From contig OX336340.1 in NCBI GenBank assembly GCA_946902875.1, forward strand, positions 13,655,566 to 13,719,565: 64,000 nucleotides of DNA, given 5' to 3'. The stretch is from Nematopogon swammerdamellus. Lineage: Eukaryota; Arthropoda; Insecta; Lepidoptera; Adelidae. Shown here one piece after another: positions 33,661-45,062 of the stretch. The translations under genes were made by a program, and so were the position numbers. Under the pieces are notes generated by a model. It was not told the origin of the DNA, did not search any database, and saw nothing but the letters and a program-made list of their open reading frames with translations. Every line of letters begins with the position of its first letter. The stretch's first letter is position 1.

Positions 33661-33959
33661 CCAATGAGTTTTTCTGATTTAAAAAAATTACGTACATACC
33701 TTCACGCACTGCTCCATAGTTCGGATGACATGTTAAAATGTAAGGCTGACTGGAGGAAATTGCCTAAGTCATTAAGCTCGCTCTTTCCACGCATTAAGTG
33801 GCATAAAGTGTATTATTTATTTACATTACACCAACAAATAACGTAGCAATAATACGTATCGCCACCGTGATTTTATAAAAGCGTATTGTATTTAGTAATT
33901 TGTGTTGAATTTCGTTGAGCGTTCTCTATCCCTTAGTGACTCTGGGTCCTAAGGGATAG

Positions 33960-34197
33960 AGAAAATAAAAAAATCTACATATGACATTCGACTAGTCCCG
34001 AAAGATTTGAATTTTCTTCAAGAACTCAATCGCGTAAAAGTAGCTGAAGACATGCTAGAACGAGTCCATTCCGACCCTATATTCGTAAAGCGCATTGTTA
34101 CTGATGATGATGAGACATGGGTTTACGAGTTTGACATGCAAACTAGTCAACACGCTTCGGAATGGCGCCTTCCCACTGAACCGAAACCGAAAAAACC
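33960..34197 (+). pseudogene. mariner-type transposase fragment
   Basis: It encodes RLVPKDLNFLQELNRVKVAE, DMLERVHSDPIFVKRIVTDD, DETWVYEFDMQTSQHASEWR, LPTEPKPKK. The GDETWV-Y-x-D..Q-S-x-x-W motif is the first catalytic-aspartate region of mariner transposases (here DDDETWVYEFD). The frame breaks off into an unrelated repeat at 34197; the rest of the enzyme and both terminal repeats are missing. Confidence 0.85.
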
Positions 34198-34750
34198 GCC
34201 CAAGTGCGAGTCGAACTCACGTACCGAGGGTTCTTTATCGCCATGCCATATGATCATTCTGCATCATACTGGCTATGCACGTAGCCATCAGTCCGGACCA
34301 GTTGATCTTTCACTAAAATATGGTTTCCCTATTCTATTTACACAAACGTTTGCAAGAGTCAACACTGGAAGTTTCGTCTCGTGATTGACTACACGTAATG
34401 CGGTGCGACTTATGTAAGGCAACGAACATTCCGCTGCATTGTGCTCGGTATGTCTAGCGCGGCGGCGCGGTGGCGCTCCCGTGTCGTGTCGTGTCGTCAC
34501 CCGCCTCGTGAGCGGAGGAGATGGCATGGCGGCCCCACGAGATGATGTTCGCATCGCACGCCCGACGAACTTGCTCGGTAGCTCTAGAAATGGAACAACA
34601 CCGGAGGAGGCGCCGCGAGACGGATCCGCCAGATGCCGCAATTGCTTCCACTTGCATTGCGCTTGCATGTAAGTCATGAGTTTGTATCGTTGCTAGATTA
34701 GGCTATGTAGCCACACCTCAAAAGAGACATTGTACCGTGTGAGGACGGTA
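34197..34750. repeat. CGAGTCGAACTCAC repeat end and GC-rich stretch
   Basis: GCCCAAGTGCGAGTCGAACT and CGTACCGAGGGTTCTTTATC mark the dispersed CGGAACCC family end. A GC-rich stretch at 34430-34670 and a remnant TACCGTGTGAGGACGGTACT (SINE family B head) at 34733 follow. Confidence 0.5.
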
Positions 34751-34755
34751 CTTTA

Positions 34756-35140
34756 ATTTTTTTTTTATGGAAACTGACACGGTGGGCTACATCACCTACT
34801 ACATCCGTAATATCAGCCCATAACACCATGGTGAACTAGGTGCCATATCAGTGATTCCCTTCGTTCGTGCCGGCTACACTGGGCTGGACGGAAAACACCA
34901 ACTATTTAAATAGCCGAGTCAATCGACCTTTCATTCAGAGCGGTGGTACCAATCCGGGCGGGTTAAACCCTACCACCTAGTAAGGTAAGAAGGGAAGGGA
35001 CCTACAGTTTTACTTGGAATCCGAACCACGGTCAACCTCCAACGGTCGAGCGGTCAGTCGTCCACTGACCGCCTCCAGGTGTGCTTATGATCAGACCGAC
35101 GACAGTCGACCGACCGCACCACAGAGCTACAGACGCTGAC
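34756..35140 (-). repeat. tRNA/5S composite SINE (family A), full length
   Basis: Head at 35140 (GTCAGCGTCTGTAGCTCTGT), body, tail GTCAGTTTCCAT plus A-run. The 5S-like block is partly degraded (GGTCAGTGGACGACTGACCG) near 35055-35075. Confidence 0.85.
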
Positions 35141-35701
35141 AAAATGTTGAAGGTAATAAGAAAATTGCAGCCTGCTATGTCATTAAAATCAATATTGCAG
35201 ATGAGAGGAGAATAATCCAGCAGCGGTATGCAGTGTGCTGACAGTTTCACAGTGCATCATCGGTTCTGCATCGAGGTCGGGACCTACGGTATCATCCTAT
35301 AAATTAAATGTCGACACTAAAATAGCTATAGAATGCCAAACAGGACACACTCGATCAAGAGTACGGTCGGCTACTCGCTAGTAATTATTGCTCTCGGCTC
35401 TACTCCTATCGCTATATGCACGAGTGAAGACTCTTCTGTGCGCTGGATGTGTAGGTACCTCCGCGTGAAGCAACATTTCGCTGTCGATAAATCGAAATGA
35501 TCCACCCAGCTGGAAACTTGACGGGAAAATATTTTAGAGCTCTATTGCAGCTCTCTCAATCAAATTATGAAACATAGCGTTAGTATAGCTGGTACCTACT
35601 ACTTTAGCTGAATGAGTTGCGAAGAATTTTATTTTGTTATAAAACTCCTTTCATCTTATGTAGTGAACCAATTAACTAAAAACACATAAACTTCTAGTAT
35701 A

Positions 35702-35993
35702 TTTTTTTATATGGAAACTGACACGGTCGGTTACCCCTTCGATCGTCCCGGCTACACTGAACTGGATGGAAAACACGAACTATTTACATAACCGTTTCGA
35801 CAGACTTTTCATTCAGTTCGGTGGTACCAACCTGCCATCTAGTAAGGTAAGAAGGGAAGGGCCCTACAGTTTTACCTGGAATCGGAACCACGGTCAGACT
35901 TCAACGGTACAGCGGTCATCCATCCAAGTACTGACCGCACCCAACTGTGGTCATGATCACGCTCGACAGTCGACCCACCGCACCACGGAGCTC
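35702..35993 (-). repeat. tRNA/5S composite SINE (family A), internally deleted
   Basis: The tail and head are present, but about 90 bp between GTCGGTTAC and CCCTTCGATCG are missing. The 5S-like GTCAGTACTTGGATGGATGA is still clear. Confidence 0.8.
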
Positions 35994-35999
35994 CATAAT

Positions 36000-37250
36000 C
36001 ATACAAGTTGCGGAAATACGCGTATAAATTCCTAAATGCAACCCTAAGCATTTTATTTATGAAGACATTATAATTACTATCACTTGAATGATGTAAGTAC
36101 CTGCCCTTGACCCGGTTCGTTGTTGCTGAGAGGTTGTCTCGGTGACCCCTCGCCTCGGTCTTGAGGATTTTGGCAACCTTGTCGTTTACATTTATGATGA
36201 CTGTGAAGTTTATCTTTTATCCTTAATTCACTTGTACCGTTTTAAGGCTGAATTTTAAGACATAATTTATTAAATTGCATTTCCAATTAATAACAATTTG
36301 TCAAGTCTATTGCAGTTCAGAGCGTGCAAGACCGAGAAGAATGCCTGTAAGTAAATAGTTTTCCAGATATAAAACTTTACTGAACTTTACTGACTTTAAA
36401 GTTTAGTAAAAATCACTCTCTTTAGTAAACTGTATTATTTCTTTATACGTTATTAAAAAAAAATCTCACTCTCTTCGGGAAATCTACGTGGAATGTGAAT
36501 TTAAAAGATGCTTCAATAGAGGAAGAAAATTAAAGCCCGACAAATTCACACGCACGCACCTGGTATGCACGTGCGTATTTTAATTTCAAATTAGGTACCG
36601 CTTCGCTTCGCTTTGCTAGTAATAACTTGTTTGATGTTCGATGATAGAAGATCATTATAGTTCAATAGCTATTCGTTAATGTGCAACGGGCAAATGATCC
36701 TCGATCAAAGGTTTACGAGACTCGGTGTGGACTCGTCATTTCGGATCATCTCACATCATCCAGCCCTTTCTAAATCGCACAGAGTCACGTCGTTGACCTT
36801 CGCCATATTATTAACTGTTATAATGAACCGCGCTACCTCCTCCGGTGGCGATAGTGTATGTGATACATCGGCATGTCTCATATGGTCTATTCGCCGTATG
36901 AGCGCACCGCCATGGCGCGGCGTAGAAAGAAAGAAGGGCTAATTAATTATCAGTTTCATCAGTATTTTTAATTATGACCTATCAGAAGTGCTGATTGGAG
37001 AAAATGTCTCACGGCGCGATAACAACACAGTTGATAAAAACAAAGGAGTATGATGTATGGGCGTGAGCGGAGAGAGATGCAGTCGTGAGATGATGGTATG
37101 AAGAGAGCAGCGGACCACGCGCTGGCTGCGCGGGAGTCTGCAGATTGCATCACGTGAGATTTACGCACACGCGCCGGCTATGTGCGCCGGTAGTGGCCGC
37201 CGCGCATTCAACTGTGTTCTTGTGAAGCAAATAATATGGCAAATAAATAA
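36000..37250. other. Intergenic, no supported gene
   Basis: AT-rich to 36560, then more GC-rich to 37210 with frames of 66-87 codons on both strands that show no domain. No repeat family recognised. Confidence 0.4.
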
Positions 37251-37640
37251 CTCCGACCCTTAAAAGTGGACCGTTAAGTAAATTCCCGCGCAGCTCTGAG
37301 TTTTTATATTTTATTTACTTAGCGGTCCACGGACTCCTTTAAGTAAGTAAACGGAAATTATTTTTGACATTTTAAGGGTCGGGGTTTTTTTTAAATTGGT
37401 AATTTAACTTTTATTTCAAGCTTTAAAAAAAAACCGCATGCAAATCGGTCCACTTTTTAAGATATTAAATTTTTTTATAACTTAATTACTTGATTATTTG
37501 ATTACAAACCTAGCTAACAACCATTCCGATTAAACCAGCTTTCCAAAAAAAATCGCATCCAAATTGGTCGATCCGTTTGGGAGCTACGATGCCACAGACA
37601 TTACACACCCATACACACACAGGTTAAACTTATAACAGCC
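37250..37640. repeat. Dispersed inverted-repeat element (GACCCTTAAAA type)
   Basis: CCGACCCTTAAAAGTGG on the left faces TTTTAAGGGTCGGGG on the right (37370), with an internal pair of CGGTCCAC sites. The downstream part AACCATTCCGATTAAACCAG is shared with 41140-41320. Confidence 0.55.
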
Positions 37641-37907
37641 CTCTTTTTTCGTCGGGGGTTAATTAAATAAATTAATAGTAGGTATACATAATACAACCAA
37701 GAAGCTTCACAAGGTCAACATTGAAAACATTAAGTAATTACTTTTCCATAAGTATTTTCCATAAGATTGTAATTATAGGAATACCCTTCACCTTATATAA
37801 AACCCAATATATTTAACTCGAGAAAGACTAAACCGATTCACACGAAATGTTCAAGAGCTATTTGGTTATTTGTACCCACAGTTAGTTTTAACCCCCAGAC
37901 CGTTTTT

Positions 37908-38229
37908 TACCGTGTGGGGCCGGTACTTTAAAATAATAGCCCCACTGCATCTCTCCCCGTGTATGTCGTAAAAGGCGACTAAGGGATATGACTCCCTTCT
38001 TATATTACTAGGTGGTAGGGTGTAACCCGCCCGGGTTGGTACCACCGCACTGAATGAAAGGTCGGTCGAAACGGCTATGTAAATAGTTTGTGTTTTCCGT
38101 CCAGTTCAGTGTAGCCGGCACGACCGAAGGGAAGCACTGACGTGGCACCAATTTCACCCGGTGTTATTGGCTGACATCACGGATGTTGTAGGTGATGTAG
38201 CCAACCGTGTCAGTTTCCATAAAAAAAAA
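37908..38229 (+). repeat. Chimeric SINE: family B head joined to family A body
   Basis: It starts TACCGTGTGGGGCCGGTACT with the GTCGTAAAAGGCGACTAAGG block of family B, then passes at about 37990 into CTCCCTTCTTATATTACTAG and the complete family A body and tail with an A-run. The tRNA/5S head of family A is absent. Confidence 0.83.
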
Positions 38230-38560
38230 GAGCAAAAAGAGGGGTTTTATGAGTTTCACGCCTATGTCTGTGTTTCTGTCTGTGGTATTACGGCTCCCAA
38301 GCGGATGGACCGATTTGGATGCGGTTTTTTTATTAGAAAGCTATATTAACCGGGATAGTTCTTAACTATGTTTGATGGATATCAGGACAGCCGATTCGAA
38401 GGTCATCGGCATTTTTCCCATTACATATCTTACGAAGTTTGCAATAAAAGTTAAATTCCAAAATTTTAAACCCCCCACACACCAACAATGCTTAAAAAGT
38501 CAAAAATAATTTCGATTTAGTGACTTGAAAGTTTCGGGGGAACGCTAAGTAAATAAATTT
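38230..38560. repeat. Dispersed repeat fragment (CGGATGGACCGATTTGGAT type)
   Basis: It has CTCCCAAGCGGATGGACCGA, TTTGGATGCGGTTTTTTTAT and TATCAGGACAGCCGATTCGA, then part of the GACCCTTAAAA element. Confidence 0.5.
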
Positions 38561-38589
38561 AAACTCAGAGAGGCGAGGTTCGGGGGTCG

Positions 38590-39080
38590 TGGCATCACCG
38601 AATGAGCGACACCAAGGAGCTTTGAACCAGACCAGTCTTGGGGGGCGCGCGGGCGCGGGCGCGGGCGCGGGCGGGCGGTGGGGCCCGATCGTTGTTCTGT
38701 GAAGCAGGCGCGTGCGTGAGGGCGCAAATTTTTCTGAGTAAATTACTAGAGATTTCGATTTGGATGGCTAGTACCTATTCTGTTTAGACTTTTATTTGAT
38801 TTAGTTAGCTGTCTGCTGCGGCTTTAAGCATCTTTAAGTAACAAAACCTATTTTTTTTTTACATTTAAGGGTTCTTGATGTTTCGAGGGTTTTTTAAATT
38901 TGTAATTTTAAACTTTTTTCATGTGATTTTGACGTCTGGGAAGTTGTTTCTGGTGTGCTCTGTGTAATGAAGCTCGGCCCTAACAGTCTGGACAAGCTGA
39001 CCCGCCGCGACCGCCGCCGGGGCGAGCGGCGACGGCGGCGTGGCGGCGCGGCGGCGGCGGCGGCGGTTGCTCGCAGACCT
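38590..39080. other. Two GC-rich patches without a supported gene
   Basis: GCGCGGGCGCGGGCGCGGGC at 38647 and a (GGC)n-like patch at 39000-39065 open both strands. No splice-linked or domain evidence. Confidence 0.45.
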
Positions 39081-39239
39081 CTCCCTTGCGCAATGACCAC
39101 ATGTGATAATAGACAGATGGGCAGGACGTGTCATTCATTACACAGCGCACACCTCCTCCGCATGTGCACTGTGTAGTGTAGGAACAGCACGGAGCACCTA
39201 CACTACCTACACTGCACATCGTTCAATCATACGCATAGG

Positions 39240-39400
39240 GGGGCGCTATCGTTTGGCATTTCTTGGAGCTCCGTACCTCAAAAAAGAAAAAAAAACGAAG
39301 CCCTTATAGGATCACTTTAGTGTCTGTCCGTCTGTCACAGCTTATTTTCTCCGAATCTACTGGACGAAAAAAGTTGCCATTTGGTACATAACATATATAT
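39240..39400. repeat. Dispersed CGGAACCC-type repeat fragment
   Basis: GAGCTCCGTACCTCAAAAAA, GCCCTTATAGGATCACTTTA and TGTCTGTCCGTCTGTCACAG. Confidence 0.5.
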
Positions 39401-39949
39401 ATAGAGTTTGATAAACCAATAACGGACGTATAGCGTAAATGCAACAATTACAATTTTGGGGGACAACTTTGGGCGACAATTTAGAAAGTTTTTTTTCAAG
39501 TGCATCATATCATAATAATATTATTACCTCTCTTAGAAATCAGTGTTTGATTTATAGTTTTCCCCGTGGACCCACTAAATTCCACTCTTGCACACGACTG
39601 TACTTAATGGTAGTTGGAGCATTGACATAGCATATAAATTGTAAGTATCCCATCCCATGCTCCACCCAGGTGGAAAACCTAGGTGGAGCACGGACCCAGA
39701 CCCCATAATTCATATGACTTATCGATGCAAAGGGCTCGTTATAAGAAATACAAATATTTTTTTACCCGCACGTGACTGCATTTTTTTTTAACCCTTTAAA
39801 TATAATTACGGCATATCGTTCTTAGTAGTTATGTAAGCAATAAATCAAATCATTATTACAGATGTGATTGATTTAAGTATTGTTATATACTTGAGTTAAT
39901 AAATTGTAGTATTTGGAGTAAGTGTGAGTTTCTCTACCGCTGTTTCTGA

Positions 39950-40080
39950 TCTCTTCTAGGTTTCGTACCTCAAAGATGTGAAAACGAAACCTAATGGTAC
40001 GACTCGTACGTCCGTCCGTCTGTCCGTCCGTCACAGGATTATAACTTCTAAACGGTCTCCTGAGCGGATAAAGATATGTT
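39950..40080. repeat. Dispersed CGGAACCC-type repeat fragment
   Basis: GGTTTCGTACCTCAAAGATG and CGTCCGTCCGTCTGTCCGTC followed by ACAGGATTATAACTTCTAAA. Confidence 0.5.
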
Positions 40081-40535
40081 TTTTTTTCTTCAATAATTTC
40101 CTAATCAATTTTATCGAAATTTTAGAGAGATCGAAGATGTTCTCTCTACTTAATACATTTCAAACAGCTATAAGTGTGTATTATTTTTTTTATGTACACA
40201 TTGTCGATGACACACAGCCGCCAGTGTGCCGGACAATATGGGCAGACAGACCTTGCAACGATTACGATAACTTGTCTGTCTAGTCGCTTGCACAATACCG
40301 TACATCTGTCACTTACCGAAGCGCATTGCGTTAGGTGCCAAAGGCGGGATTGAATCATACGTTTGTTTGTTAATTGAAAAATCTCTTACTCTTTCATAAA
40401 CTTGTAGATCCCTAGAATTACGTAACGTCTCGGTCCGCGAGTAGTGGGCTCGTAGATATAAACTATTTTTTTATTTTCATACATAGGTAACGACAATTAT
40501 GATATAGAATTGTATTATGCTCTATCCTCCTTATA

Positions 40536-40712
40536 TATATAATTCTTCTGTACGTGTGTTTGTCACCTAACTCCGCCTAAACGGCTGGACCGATTTGGAT
40601 GAAATTTTGTGTGTATATTTGATTGGGTCCCTGGATGGTTTGAAAATACAATTGAACCCGGTAGATGGCGTCGTGATAAGTCCACGCGGACGAAGTCGCG
40701 GGCACAGCTAGT
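40536..40712 (+). mobile_element. Lep1-like non-autonomous Helitron
   Basis: It runs from TCTTCTGTACGTGTGTTTGT through CCTAAACGGCTGGACCGATT and GTAGATGGCGTCGTG to the end CGAAGTCGCGGGCACAGCTAG followed by T. The CTAG-T end and the body match what I know of the Lep1 Helitron group of Lepidoptera. The left border is uncertain. Confidence 0.65.
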
Positions 40713-40984
40713 TCTATATATATTTTTGTTTAACAATAAAAAAAATCATATAAATTTCCAATTAAATTCTTGATGCATGATGAACGAACATAATATTAGG
40801 TAAAATAACAGTGACGTTTTTATTTTGATCGGAATAATAATTTTCTCTTCGTTCACACCACTACATTGAATCTAGTGTAGGTACATCTGTACAACATTAT
40901 AACGTTACCTATAAAACGCCACATAATGTTGAAATGAAAATACATCCCGAAATCATGTTTGAAAAAAGTTAAATTAAAGATTTA

Positions 40985-41320
40985 AAAAAAAACCGACCCG
41001 ATAAAAAGTCAAAAATTATTTCCGTTTAGGAGACCGCTAAGTCCGGCGTCGCCCGACGCCTTAAATAACTAAACGGAAATTATTTTTGACTTTTTAAGGG
41101 GTTGGAGTTTTTTAAATTTGTAATTTAACTTTTATTTCAAGCTTTTTAGAGACGTAATCTTTTGATTACTTGATTATTTGATTACAAACATAGCTAAGAA
41201 CCATCCAGGTTAAAGCAGCTTTCTAATAAAAAAAACACATCCAAATCGACCCATCCGTTTATGAGCTATGATGCCACAGACACACACACAACATAGTACC
41301 TCTCTGTTTGCGTTGGGGTT
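40985..41320. repeat. Dispersed inverted-repeat element (GACCCTTAAAA type)
   Basis: AAAGTCAAAAATTATTTCCG at 41007 faces its inverse CGGAAATTATTTTTGACTTT near 41070 around a GC-rich loop. AACCATCCAGGTTAAAGCAG and CCATCCGTTTATGAGCTATG follow, as at 37500-37600. Confidence 0.6.
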
Positions 41321-41324
41321 AAAA

Positions 41325-42600
41325 AAAAAGAACTGTCCGGTGAGTAAATCTTGGCAACTCAACTATACTATTTGCTTTACCTATGTTTTTAGGCCTTAAA
41401 CCAATTTAATTTACATACATTTGGTTTAATTTCAATTTATTCACATTTCCGAATTAATTATACATACGGGTTACGGCATGTGGTATATATGTATGTTTAT
41501 TAATAAAGAAACTTAACACCCTTTAATACACTTATACAAAATTAACGCTTTGGCTTCGTAAACTTCAAAATATATGCAAGTATAACTTTGCCTTTAGACC
41601 AGTTTAACGCGAGGGAAGCCGCTGGTGAAACTATTTAATTAATACATAAATAGGTAGTAATAAAATGTGAAACCTGAGACTTTGTAATAGTTTGTGAGAC
41701 TAGTTTTGGACTATGGATACTCATCAGTATGAATATGTTATGTACCTGTAATATCAACAAAGATATTCATATTATGGCTGAATTTTCGACATGTCCAAGC
41801 GTAGGTTAATTAACCTATGGATGAAATTATACAATAAATAATTTAAAAAAACATTTGTATAAACATTTTTCTGAATTACTATATGCGAACTTTTTGCTGA
41901 ATGCTATTTCTCGCTGTCAAACTTTAGCAACAAAGTCACTTCACAGCACAGCACACTCTTCCTCGTGTTGCTTTCCTTCACCGGTGGTGGTTATACGCGT
42001 TGTATTCAAGTACATTCTTCGAAAAATCGAAAAACTCATTGGTGCACATAGCATTCGCACCTCCGTCCTCTCACATGACCGGCTGATGCTGTAACCGGCG
42101 GCGGCGGCGCGGGGGTTGTCTGCCCCTATAGATATAGGAATAACCATTTTTATAGGCACACTAACGGGCTGCATGAAGAACTTTTCGTAATGAAGCGATA
42201 CATTTCTTTAACATGTTCGTAACTTTCTCTTCTCCTAATAATGTGAAACAATATTATCCTTTTTTTTTTTGTCTGTCATTCACACAAAACCCACAGTACC
42301 CATTGGGCTCGAACTTTGTATGTAGGCGATTGAAATTCAAATAATATAAAGGTTATCTATTATCGGGCTCTGTTCGCGTTAAACTATGGCTCTCAAACTA
42401 GTGCGTGTATTCTTGAGATCAGTTAATATTGTATATATTTCAGGGAACGCACAACACACAAAATATAATAAATAAAAACAGGAAACTTTCAAATAAAACT
42501 AACCTAGTAAAACTAAAACTAACCTAAAAAAATAATCTCGTCTAAACTGTTTTCCCCGGGATAGTGCATCGTAATAATTAATTAACATGTTGCATTATAC
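41325..42600. other. Intergenic, no supported gene
   Basis: AT-rich. A frame of 79 codons at 41855-42094 has no domain. A short GC-rich patch is at 42098-42115. Confidence 0.4.
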
Positions 42601-42604
42601 ATTT

Positions 42605-42970
42605 ACATACATACATACATATCACACACGCTGAATCCCGACAATCGGGGTAAGCAGAGTAATCGGTGTTGTGCTGCAAGTACTCTAGTAAATTACAGCA
42701 CAACACCGACCACCACGTTTCGCAAAGTATTCGAACAAGATTAAATCGATCAAGCAGCAAGTAAGGCACGAAGACCCACCTGCTGCATGCATAGAGAAAA
42801 TAGCTCAATGGCTGCATGACTCGGTGGAAGTACCGCGCCAAGGTGAGAGGTGGCGAGCCCGTCGCCCTTTAGCACGATATCTTGTCCTTATCCCTTAGTC
42901 GCCTTTTACGACATGCACGAGGAGAGATGCAGTGGGGCTATTCTTTTTAAGTACCGGCACCACACGGTAC
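42605..42970 (-). repeat. SINE family B, full length with (TATG)n tail
   Basis: Antisense reading begins TACCGTGTGGTGCCGGTACT, passes AGAATAGCCCCACTGCATCT, GTCGTAAAAGGCGACTAAGG, AACGTGGTGGTCGGTGTTGT and GATTGTCGGGATTCAGCGTG, and ends in repeated TATG. It is a common lepidopteran SINE-like repeat; its head is not an obvious tRNA. Confidence 0.83.
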
Positions 42971-43734
42971 ATTTACATTATGATAAATAAATACAATACA
43001 ATGCAATATAACGTGCTTAACTGAGAACTTTCGACTTTAACGCGGACGGAGTCGCGGGAAAATCTGGCAAATAATACCAAGTAATGTTATACTTATGTAA
43101 TCCAACGAATATTGTTCTATGAATTTTGTTCATTGTTTTATCATAAAATCTAATCATATTTTAATTGTATTCTAATTTAAATTAAATAACGTTTGATTCT
43201 AGTGAAATTATTGCTGTTTTCTTTTTCTATTGAACATTTTATTAATAAGCGCCATCTGTTATTCAATATGAGCATCTCTTTTTATGGATTAAGCTAACGG
43301 AGCGAAGCAGCTGTATCCACATCGTAGTTTGCTAGTTAAGTAATAGAGGGCGGAAGGTATTCGAAAATGCAAAAAATATATTATACAAATTAGAACTTTT
43401 GTTTTAATAATTTCTCAATAATACACACGTAATAAGCTAATATTTGTAATGAACTCAACAAATTCTCGAAATAACTTTTTATGCAACAGGATAGGTTGAC
43501 AAATGGAACAAACTGCTACATCCACGCACCCACGCACCAAGCTGTCCACTTGATGGACAAGATGTCATCCAAGCACCCAATACAAACTCATTCAAGAGCA
43601 TTTAAAAACACTATATACATAAAACAATAATATAAAATAAACCACCAGTGAACATAATATGAATACACCAGCTTCGGTTGCTCGTTCATCAAAATACGTC
43701 AATCAATCATCAATCAATACTAATAATAAATAAT

Positions 43735-44185
43735 AAGTAAGGGATGTTCATAGAGTGAGTTACTTTGTTTTATGAGATACTGCGTTTGTAGACTCTATGT
43801 ATGATCATCATCATCATCATCATCAGCCTGTATCGGTCCACTGCTGGACATAGGCCTCTCCCAAGGTATGTATGATACTAAAACTAAATTGGCGATTTTT
43901 AGAAATCTTTTCTGCGTGTATGTAAGTATGTATGTTCCTCCATAACTCTTAAACCGATCATCCCTATTCAATTAAACTTAATACAATCACATTTTACTAT
44001 ACGGGACACAGGATAGGCTAAATAAAATTCAGTTCCGGTTACGCTAAGATATCGATCGGGTTTGTGTCGCTCTCACACAAACCCGAATTGTTCCACGCGG
44101 CGAAATAAAGGTACGGTAGCGGGATTACTTAATTTCTTCTTTTTAAATACTAATTTCACGCGAGCGAAGCCGCGAGCAAAAGCCA
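43735..44185 (+). repeat. Dispersed repeat family D, interrupted copy
   Basis: It shares blocks with 29565-29700 and the minus copy 52128-52495, including AGACTCTATGTATGAT, CGGGACACAGGATAGGCTAA and AAATAAAGGTACGGTAGCGG. It ends CACGCGAGCGAAGCCGCGAG. It is split by the insertion at 43806-43866. Confidence 0.7.
43806..43866 (-). mobile_element. 61-bp RTE-type LINE 3' end with 10-bp target duplication
   Basis: Antisense reads CCTTGGGAGAGGCCTATGTC, CAGCAGTGGACCGATACAGG, then CTGATGATGATGATGATG, the GAT-repeat tail of RTE-group LINEs or their SINEs. It is flanked by TATGTATGAT at 43796-43805 and 43867-43876. The undisturbed site is seen in the relatives at 29625 and 52410 (antisense). Confidence 0.85.
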
Positions 44186-44507
44186 TTACTAATGAAATCA
44201 TACAGGATATAGATCATAGGTAATTAATTTTGCATAAATATTACATCTTTTACAAGTTTGAGATGATGTGACGTTTATCTATTCATTCGGACACTATTCA
44301 TTATTAATTACAACACGGTGAGATTCGTTGCTGATGTTAAGATTTATTTACATAATATTATAAATTAACCTCTTTCGTATGGCTTCCTTGCATTTTGGAG
44401 TGTGTTTTATATACGTGCGTATTGGCCACTTATTTGATTCAGAATCAGATAAAAGCAATTTATAGTAATAACAAATAAGCACATAATTTAATATTTTTTT
44501 AAATAAT

Positions 44508-44840
44508 ACATACATACATACATACCACACACGCTGTATCCCGACAATCAGGGTAAGCAGAGTAATCGGTGTTGTGCTGCAAGAACTCTGGAAAATTGCA
44601 ACACAACATCGACCACCACGTTTAGCAAAGTATTCGGACAAGATAACTATCAAACAGCAAGTAAGGCACAAAGACCCACCTGCTGCACGACTCGGTGGAA
44701 GGACCGCGCCAAGGTGAGACGTGGCAAGCCTGTCGCCTTTTTGCACGGCATCTCGTCCTTATCCCTTAGTCGCCTTTTACGACATGCACGGAGGGAGACG
44801 CAGTGGGGCTATTCTTTTTAAGTACCGGCCTCACACAGTA
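44508..44840 (-). repeat. SINE family B, full length
   Basis: Same modules as 42605-42970, with a (TATG)n tail at the low-coordinate end and an internal deletion of about 35 bp. It ends 40 bp before the composite element at 44880. Confidence 0.83.
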
Positions 44841-45062
44841 CAGTATTTTTAAATAATATGGGCATTTTTTTTTTATTTTAAACGGTTTTATTTAGCTTGA
44901 CTCCGTATATTTGTTTGTTTGTTTGTTTGTTTGTTACTATCTTTGTTTCAAATCTTGCGACAACTTTTTCAACTACTTCTACTGAACCGATTTTTATGAA
45001 ACTTTGCACACACATTGAGTTCTCGTGACAATACAATATTATGATAATTTCAACTTGGTAAC

